Source: Cellulomonas sp. Root930 (GTDB taxonomy: Bacteria > Actinomycetota > Actinomycetes > Actinomycetales > Cellulomonadaceae). From it: a stretch of 64,000 nucleotides of DNA. Each line of letters opens with the position of its first letter. Position 1 is the stretch's first letter. The position numbers were made by a program, and so were the translations under genes. Location: positions 1,591,256-1,655,255 of the forward strand of contig LMJI01000001.1 of the NCBI GenBank assembly GCA_001429255.1, read 5' to 3'. Below the pieces are notes generated by a model. It saw only the letters and a program-made list of their open reading frames with translations, made no database searches and was not told where the DNA came from. This document shows, one piece after another, positions 58,504 to 64,000 of this stretch.

Positions 58504-60521
58504 TGGAGACCCTGCACGGCGTCCCCGTCGTCACCGTCAACACCGTGGTCGTCGGCACCGGCTCCGCCGGGTTCTGCGCGGCCGACCGCCTGTGGGAGCT
58601 CGGCCAGACCGACGTCGTCATGGTCGCCGACAAGGTCAACGCCGGCTCGTCGCGCAACGCGGGCTCCGACAAGCAGACCTACTACAAGCTCACGCTCTCC
58701 GGTGGCGACGGGGACTCCGTGCGGGAGATGGCCGAGACGCTGTACGCCGGCGGCGCGATGGACGGCGACAACGCGCTGGCCGAGGCCGCCCTGAGCGCCC
58801 GCGGGTTCCTGCGCCTGTGCGACCTGGGCGTCCCGTTCCCGCAGAACCGGTACGGCGAGTTCATCGGCTACAAGACCGACCACGACCCTCGTCGGCGCGC
58901 CACGTCCGTCGGGCCGTACACCAGCCGGTCGATGGTCGAGCAGCTGGAGAAGAAGGTCCACCGCAACGGCACGCGGATCTACGACGAGTGCCGGGTGGTC
59001 GACGTCATCGTGCAGGACGGCGCCGTCGCGGGGCTGCTGGTCCTGCGCACCGACGTGCCGCACGACGGCGCCGAGTCCCCGTTCCTGCTGTTCCGGTGCA
59101 CCAACCTCGTCTACGCGACGGGCGGTCCGGCCGGGATGTACGCGACGCGCGTGTTCCCGAACGGCCAGTGGGGGGCGTCCGGTGCGGCGTACCGCGCGGG
59201 CGTGCACGGCAAGAACCTCACCGAGTGGCAGTTCGGCCTGGCCTCGACGCACCCGCGCTGGAACGTGTCGGGCACGTACATGCAGGTCATCCCGACGTTC
59301 ATCTCGACGGACGCCTCTGGCGAGGACCCGCGCGAGTTCCTGACCGAGGCCATCCCCTCGTACGGGCAGCTGATGTCCCTGGTGTTCCTCAAGGGGTACC
59401 AGTGGCCGTTCGACATCCGGAAGGCGCTCGACGGCTCGTCCCTGATCGACCTGCTGGTCTACCGCGAGACCGTGCTGCGCGGGCGGCGGGTGTTCCTCGA
59501 CTTCCGTCGGAACCCCGTCCAGGAGTCCTTCGACCCGTCCGCGCTCAGCCCCGAGGCGTACGGGTACCTCGACCGGGCGGGCGTCCTGTTCGGCACGCCC
59601 ATCGAGCGGCTGCGGCGGATGAACGAGCCCGCGTACCAGTTCTACCTGGGCAAGAACCCGTACGTGGACCTCGAGACGACGATGCTCGAGGTCGACGTGT
59701 GCGCCCAGCACAACAACGGCGGGCTCGTGGTCGACGCGTGGTGGCAGTCGAACATCGCGGGGTTCTTCCCGGTCGGCGAGGCCGGCGGCGCGCACGGGGT
59801 CTACCGGCCCGGCGGCGCGGCACTGAACAGCGGGCAGGTGGGGGCGACGCGGGCGGCGCAGTTCATCGCGGCGCGACGTCCCGCCGATCCGGCGCCGTTC
59901 GACGGGGCAGCGTCGACTGTGCTCGACGCCGCGACCTCGTTGGTCGCCGCCGCCTCGCAGCGCGCAGCCTCGGGGACCCCCGACAACACCGGCGACCTGC
60001 TGCGCGAGGTCCAGGTGCTCATGAGCGCCAAGGCCGGCCCGGTGCGCTCCGCGGAGTCGATCCAGGAGGCGCTCGTCCAGGTGCACGCGTGGCTCTCGTC
60101 GTACGAGGCCACCGTCTCCGCCGACGCCTCGTCGCGCCGCTCGATCAACCGCACGTTCCTCGTCCGCGACATCCTCACCAGCGCGTACGTGTACCTCTCC
60201 GCCATGGCCGACTACGTCGCGCACGGCGGCCGGTCGCGCGGGTCGGTCCTCTACACCGACCCCGATGGAGCGATCCCCCACGGCCTCACCGAGCTGCCCG
60301 ACGTCTTCAGGTTCACGCTGGACGGCGGCGCGCTGGACGACGAGGTGCAGGAGACGTCGTGGGTCCCGGCCGACGGGTTCGTCCCCGTGGTCCCGCGTTC
60401 GCCCGACGACCCCGCCGGGGAGCCCGTCTTCCGGTGGCGGCCGCGCCGGCCGATCCCGGAGGACGACGACTTCTTCGAGAACGTCTGGCGCGAGTTCCGC
60501 GAGCACGGGAACGTCTTCTGA
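58503..60521 (+). CDS. FAD-dependent oxidoreductase, fumarate reductase/succinate dehydrogenase flavoprotein type
   Basis: A 672-residue flavoprotein. The dinucleotide-binding motif VVVGTGSAGFCAADRL is near residue 15, and NLVYATGGPAGMYATRVFPNGQWGASG near 200 and FFPVGEAGGAHGVYRPGGAALNSGQVG near 422 are conserved FAD-domain regions of the fumarate-reductase flavoprotein superfamily. NAGSDKQTYYKLTLSGGDGD near residue 45 is a family-specific stretch. No iron-sulfur partner gene is adjacent. It may oxidise a sugar-derived or hydroxyacid substrate. It is translationally coupled on both sides. Confidence 0.78.
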   Translation: METLHGVPVVTVNTVVVGTGSAGFCAADRLWELGQTDVVMVADKVNAGSSRNAGSDKQTYYKLTLSGGDGDSVREMAETLYAGGAMDGDNALAEAALSARGFLRLCDLGVPFPQNRYGEFIGYKTDHDPRRRATSVGPYTSRSMVEQLEKKVHRNGTRIYDECRVVDVIVQDGAVAGLLVLRTDVPHDGAESPFLLFRCTNLVYATGGPAGMYATRVFPNGQWGASGAAYRAGVHGKNLTEWQFGLASTHPRWNVSGTYMQVIPTFISTDASGEDPREFLTEAIPSYGQLMSLVFLKGYQWPFDIRKALDGSSLIDLLVYRETVLRGRRVFLDFRRNPVQESFDPSALSPEAYGYLDRAGVLFGTPIERLRRMNEPAYQFYLGKNPYVDLETTMLEVDVCAQHNNGGLVVDAWWQSNIAGFFPVGEAGGAHGVYRPGGAALNSGQVGATRAAQFIAARRPADPAPFDGAASTVLDAATSLVAAASQRAASGTPDNTGDLLREVQVLMSAKAGPVRSAESIQEALVQVHAWLSSYEATVSADASSRRSINRTFLVRDILTSAYVYLSAMADYVAHGGRSRGSVLYTDPDGAIPHGLTELPDVFRFTLDGGALDDEVQETSWVPADGFVPVVPRSPDDPAGEPVFRWRPRRPIPEDDDFFENVWREFREHGNVF

Positions 60522-61663
60522 TGCGCATCGCCCTGCCGGACCCTCGGGTCGAGATCCGCGGGGCGTCGTGGGTGGAGGAGACCCCGTCCGGGTTGCTGCC
60601 GCACCGGCTTCCCGCCTGGACGCGACCGCAGCTCCCCGACGAGTTCATGGCCATGGTCGAGTCGCAGCCGTCCGGCGTCCGGTTGCGGCTGCGGACCGCC
60701 GCGCGCTCGGTGCGGCTCGACGTCCAGGTGCTCCGCGTCGCCGTCGACCCGGCACCGCCCGCGGAACCCCAGCCGTACGACGTCCTCGTCGACGGGGTCG
60801 TGGTACCGCAGTCGTCCGCGGTGGCATCCGCGGCCGGTGTGTTCCTGCTCGAGCCCCTCGCCGGGACGACCGCCGAGCGTCCCGGTCCCGCCGGGGTCGT
60901 GGAGCTCGCGCTCGGTGGCGACGGCACGGTCGAGCGGGACGTCGAGATCTGGCTGCCGCCGGGGGAGACCACCCGGCTCGTCGTCCTCACTACCGACGCA
61001 CCGGTGTCCGCGCCGACCCCCGTGCGCGCGCCGCGCTGGGTGCACCACGGCTCGTCGATCAGCCACGGCGCCGGTGCCGCATCCGCCCTCGGTGCCTGGC
61101 CGATGGTCGCCGCCCGGGCAGCCGGGCTCGACCTGGTCAACCTCGGGTTCTCCGGGAACGCGGTGCTCGACCCCTTCGTGGCCCGCGCGATCCGCGACCA
61201 GCCCGCCGACGTCATCACCCTCAAGCTCGGCATCAACGTGGTGAACCACGACGCGATCCACCTGCGAGGTTTCGCCCCCGCGGTGCACGGCTTCCTCGAC
61301 ACCGTCCGCGACGGACACCCGGCCACGCCGCTGGTCCTCGTCTCGCCGCTCCTGTGCCCGCTGGTCGAGACCACCCCCGGCCCGACGTCCCTCGACCCGG
61401 CGGACCCGTCGGTGTTCCGCACCACCGGGCAGCCCTCGGAGGTCGCCGACGGCAAGCTGACCCTGACGGTCATCCGGTCCGTGCTCCGTGCGGTCGTCGA
61501 GGCCCGCGGGGACAGCGCGCTGACCTACGTCGACGGCACGACCCTCTACGGCTGGTCCGACTGGGACGACCTGCCGATGCGCGACCAGATGCACCCGGAC
61601 GCGGACGCCCACCGCCTGATCGGCACGCGGTTCGCGTCGGTGCTCAGGGCCCAGAAGGCCTAG
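60521..61663 (+). CDS. SGNH/GDSL-family hydrolase with N-terminal beta-sandwich
   Basis: A 380-residue esterase. The first 170 residues are beta-rich, as in bacterial SGNH enzymes acting on acylated sugars. The catalytic domain has HHGSSISHGAGA near residue 175 (nucleophile Ser), NLGFSGNAVLDP (Gly block), LKLGINVVNHD (Asn block) and RDQMHPDADAH near the end with Asp and His. There is no signal peptide. The ATG overlaps the flavoprotein stop by one base. A sugar or glycan acylesterase is the likely role. Confidence 0.82.
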   Translation: MRIALPDPRVEIRGASWVEETPSGLLPHRLPAWTRPQLPDEFMAMVESQPSGVRLRLRTAARSVRLDVQVLRVAVDPAPPAEPQPYDVLVDGVVVPQSSAVASAAGVFLLEPLAGTTAERPGPAGVVELALGGDGTVERDVEIWLPPGETTRLVVLTTDAPVSAPTPVRAPRWVHHGSSISHGAGAASALGAWPMVAARAAGLDLVNLGFSGNAVLDPFVARAIRDQPADVITLKLGINVVNHDAIHLRGFAPAVHGFLDTVRDGHPATPLVLVSPLLCPLVETTPGPTSLDPADPSVFRTTGQPSEVADGKLTLTVIRSVLRAVVEARGDSALTYVDGTTLYGWSDWDDLPMRDQMHPDADAHRLIGTRFASVLRAQKA

Positions 61664-61666
61664 ACC

Positions 61667-61984
61667 TCAGAGCTCGCCGAGGATGCGCTCGCGGAGAACG
61701 CCGAGCTCGTCGGCGGTGATCAGGCCGCGTTCGTGCAGGTCGTGGGCCTCCGCCAGCCGCGACTCGGCCGTCCGTCCGGGGGCGAGCAGCTGGCTCTTGT
61801 GTGCCTGCGCCAGGATCTGCGACTCCGCGGTCGCCGGATCGAGCCCGGCCTCACGGAGCACGCTTCTGTTCCGCGACGCCTTCACCGCCGAGGCGATGAT
61901 GAGCACGACGATGACCACGGAGATGATGAAGAACACCACGCCGAACCCCGTCTCGGACGCGGCTGGTGCCAGAGGGTCAGGCAT
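61667..61984 (-). CDS. Small membrane protein with SHOCT-like C-terminal motif
   Basis: A 105-residue protein with one membrane segment (residues about 16-36) and a C-terminal stretch SRLAEAHDLHERGLITADELGVLRERILGEL, which matches the SHOCT helix-loop-helix pattern seen at the ends of many membrane proteins. Its function is not known. The ATG at 61984 or the GTG at 61993 could be used. It has 3 bases to the stop of the SGNH gene. Confidence 0.7.
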   Translation of the reverse strand: MPDPLAPAASETGFGVVFFIISVVIVVLIIASAVKASRNRSVLREAGLDPATAESQILAQAHKSQLLAPGRTAESRLAEAHDLHERGLITADELGVLRERILGEL

Positions 61985-62017
61985 GGGCGCCACGCTAGCG
62001 CCGGCGACCGGCCCTCG

Positions 62018-62890
62018 TCAGAGGAACGGCTGCACCAGCTGGAGGTAGCGCTCAGCCAGCGTCGCGACCGTCTCGTCGCCCGGGGTGTCCCAGATGGCCT
62101 GGTTGAAGATCTCCACCTCGACGTCGCCGGTGTAGCCGGTCTCGGCCACCCAGCGCGTGATCGTCGCGAAGTCGATGTACCCGTCGCCGACGTGCCCGCG
62201 GGACAGCAGCGCGTCGGCCGCCAGGGGCAGGATCCAGTCGCACACCTGGTAGCTCGCGATGCGCTTCTGGGCTCCGGCCCGGGCGATCTGGCGCTGCAGG
62301 TCCGGGTCCCACCACACGTGGTACGTGTCGACGACGACGCCGACGACGTCCGCCGGGAACGGCTCCGCCAGGTCGAGCGCCTGGCCGAGCGTCGAGATGA
62401 CCGCCCGGTCGGCGGCGAAGATCGGGTGCAGCGGCTCCAGCACGAGCCGGACACCGTGCCCGGCCGCGAATGGTGCGAGCTCGCCGATCCGGTCCGCGAC
62501 CCGCTGCCGGGCGCCGACGAGGTCACGGCCCGTGGTACCCGGTCGTGCAGGGCCGCCCGGTGCGGACGCGGCGGGCAGCCCGCCGACGACCATGATCAGC
62601 TCGCGCGTGCCGAGCGTGGCGGCCTCGACGATCGCGCGGCGGTTGTCGTCGAGCGCTGCCGTGGCGTCGCCCTCGTCCTCCGCGGTGAGGAACCCGCCAC
62701 GGCACAGGGACGAGACGCGCAGGCCGGCGTCGGCGACGATCTTCGCGGCCTCCGTGACACCGGCCTCCTGCACGCGGTCGCGCCAGACGCCGATCGCCGG
62801 AAGCCCGCCTCGGACGGCTCCGTCGACCGCCTCCCGCAGGGTCCAGCGCTTGGTCGTCGCGGTGTTCAGCGACAGCCGGTCGAGGGTCAC
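62018..62890 (-). CDS. Sugar phosphate isomerase/epimerase-type TIM-barrel protein (AP endonuclease family 2 fold)
   Basis: A 290-residue xylose-isomerase-like TIM barrel. RLSLNTATTKRWTLREAVDGA at the N-terminus, then VRLVLEPLHPIF, VVVDTYHVWWDP and VEVEIFNQAIW carry the Glu, Asp/His and Glu metal ligands of this superfamily. The GTG start overlaps the stop of the Gfo/Idh gene (GTGA), so the two act together. In known pairs such proteins isomerise or eliminate from 3-keto sugars produced by the oxidoreductase; this is inference here. Confidence 0.82.
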   Translation of the reverse strand: MTLDRLSLNTATTKRWTLREAVDGAVRGGLPAIGVWRDRVQEAGVTEAAKIVADAGLRVSSLCRGGFLTAEDEGDATAALDDNRRAIVEAATLGTRELIMVVGGLPAASAPGGPARPGTTGRDLVGARQRVADRIGELAPFAAGHGVRLVLEPLHPIFAADRAVISTLGQALDLAEPFPADVVGVVVDTYHVWWDPDLQRQIARAGAQKRIASYQVCDWILPLAADALLSRGHVGDGYIDFATITRWVAETGYTGDVEVEIFNQAIWDTPGDETVATLAERYLQLVQPFL

Positions 62891-64000
62891 AGCGCGATGG
62901 TCGGGACGTCGAGACGCCGGCCCTCCGCCGACGACTGCAGCCCCAGCTCGGCCAGCTGCACGCCGCGGGCGGCCGACAGCAGGTCGAACCGGTGGGTGCG
63001 CCCGGCGACGACGTCGCGCAGGAACTCCTCCCACTGCAGCTTGAAGCCGTTGTCGAGGTCGCCGTTGGCGGGCACCTCGAGCCACTGGTCACGGAACGAC
63101 TCGGTGACCGGCAGGTCCGGGTTCCACACCGGCTTCGGGGTGTGCGCGCGCTGCTGGGCCACGCACTTGTTCAGCCCCGCGACCGCGGAGCCGTGCGTGC
63201 CGTCGATCTGGAACTCGACGAGCTCGTCGCGGTACACGCGGACGGCCCAGGACGAGTTGATCTGCGCGACGACGGGGTCGCCGCCGGGGGTCTCGATCTC
63301 GAAGATCCCGTACGCGGCGTCGTCGGCGGTGGCGTCGTAGGCCTTGCCCTGCTCGTCCCAGCGCGTCGGGATGTGCGTCGCGGTCTGCGCGTTCACGGTC
63401 TTGACCGTGCCGAGGATGCCCTCGAGCACGTAGTTCCAGTGGCAGAACATGTCGACGACGATGCCGCCGCCGTCCTCCTTGCGGTAGTTCCAGCTGGGCC
63501 GCTGGGCCTCCTGGCCGTCGCCCTCGAACACCCAGTAGCCGAACTCGCCGCGCAGCGACAGGATCCGGCCGAAGAAGCCCTCGTCCACCAGCCGGCGCAG
63601 CTTGACCAGGCCCGGCAGGTACAGCTTGTCGTGCACCACACCCGCGGTGACTCCCGTGCTCTCGCGCAGCCGGGCGAGGTCGATCGCCTCGGCCAGCGTC
63701 TCGGCCGTCGGCTTCTCCGTGAAGATGTGCTTGCCGGCCTTCATGGCGGCCGTGAGCGCGCTGTAGCGGCGGCTGGTCACCTGGGCGTCGAAGTAGATGT
63801 CGACCGTCGGGTCGTTGATGACCGAGTCGGCGTCGGTGGTCCAGTGCTCGACCCCGTGCAGCTCTGCCAGCTCGCGCACCTTCTCGGCGTTGCGGCCGAC
63901 CAGGATCGGCTCCACCTGCACGCGCGTGCCGTCCTCGAGCGTGACGCCGCCCTGGTCGCGGATCGACAGGATCGACCGGACGAGGTGCTGGCGGTAGCCC
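62887..64000 (-). CDS. Gfo/Idh/MocA-family oxidoreductase (5' end outside the window)
   Basis: At least 370 residues are visible, and the frame is still open at the right edge; GYRQHLVRSIL at the edge is the helix after the Rossmann glycine loop, so only the first 15-20 residues are missing. HIFTEKPTAETLAEAIDL carries the EKPT motif, and EDGGGIVVDMFCHWNYVLEGILG is the catalytic-loop region with Asp and His. The C-terminal half includes VAQINSSWAVRVYRDELVEFQIDGT. It is longer than the 340-residue norm. It is coupled to the TIM-barrel isomerase. The substrate is unknown. Confidence 0.87.
   Translation of the reverse strand, partial: GYRQHLVRSILSIRDQGGVTLEDGTRVQVEPILVGRNAEKVRELAELHGVEHWTTDADSVINDPTVDIYFDAQVTSRRYSALTAAMKAGKHIFTEKPTAETLAEAIDLARLRESTGVTAGVVHDKLYLPGLVKLRRLVDEGFFGRILSLRGEFGYWVFEGDGQEAQRPSWNYRKEDGGGIVVDMFCHWNYVLEGILGTVKTVNAQTATHIPTRWDEQGKAYDATADDAAYGIFEIETPGGDPVVAQINSSWAVRVYRDELVEFQIDGTHGSAVAGLNKCVAQQRAHTPKPVWNPDLPVTESFRDQWLEVPANGDLDNGFKLQWEEFLRDVVAGRTHRFDLLSAARGVQLAELGLQSSAEGRRLDVPTIAL

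Noticed and set aside
1..64000. CRISPR arrays, tRNA or rRNA genes, prophage or plasmid functions
   Set aside because: I saw no regularly spaced repeats, cloverleaf sequences, conserved rRNA strings, integrases or phage structural genes. Short RNAs cannot be excluded by eye.

Overview
The window is very GC-rich and has strong actinobacterial codon use, with many GTG starts, ATGA/GTGA stop-start overlaps and several apparently leaderless genes. It holds secreted discoidin-domain enzymes, several CUT1 sugar ABC systems with LacI-type repressors, and a ClpC C-terminus of actinobacterial type. I infer a plant-polysaccharide-degrading actinomycete of Cellulomonas type; this is read from gene content, not from a marker gene.

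Layout. 1-2133: end of clpC and a serine hydrolase. 2138-10347: on the minus strand, a papain-like/MIR protein, then three secreted proteins carrying six F5/8 (discoidin) domains between them, attached to a beta-helix protein, a DUF1996 domain and a clan GH-A catalytic domain. 10675-18457: a LacI repressor, a CUT1 sugar ABC operon, and a divergent LacI regulator that continues into a DUF6807 domain, followed by a Gfo/Idh/MocA oxidoreductase. 19172-24898: a 1,908-residue secreted protein with a CE12 rhamnogalacturonan acetylesterase and a PL11 rhamnogalacturonan lyase in one chain. 25034-30463: lldD, a second CUT1 ABC operon and a YesL-like membrane protein. 30466-36291: esterase, GH51 arabinofuranosidase, and a Gfo/Idh-DUF6807-cupin operon. 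36362-43935: mostly housekeeping or unrelated genes (membrane protein, A-family polymerase, DUF6157, GNAT, NatAB-like exporter, HTH_42, HxlR/DoxX). 44018-48128: intracellular Gfo/Idh-GH43-like-GH42 operon. 48325-56378: LacI repressor and divergent L-rhamnose catabolic operon (rhaM, rhaI, rhaEW, rhaB, SDR), then a class II aldolase. 56382-64000: AEC transporter, an SDR-flavoprotein-SGNH hydrolase operon, a SHOCT-like protein, and a sugar isomerase/Gfo-Idh pair cut by the window end.

How it works together. The core is a rhamnogalacturonan-I/pectin side-chain utilisation locus. PL11 and CE12 would cut and deacetylate the backbone outside the cell. The CUT1 transporter at 26499-29774 would import oligosaccharides. 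GH51, GH43-like and GH42 enzymes would trim arabinose and galactose inside. RhaM/I/EW/B would take L-rhamnose to DHAP and L-lactate, and LldD would oxidise the lactate. Two sets of palindromic operators tie these scattered units together: consensus TGAAWCGWTTCA (six sites) and GGNAARCGCTTNCC (six sites). Both sets occur together at the PL11, ABC and rha promoters. The most unusual items are the LacI-DUF6807 fusion and the repeated pairing of DUF6807 with Gfo/Idh oxidoreductases. No rRNA, tRNA, CRISPR array, transposase or prophage gene was seen.
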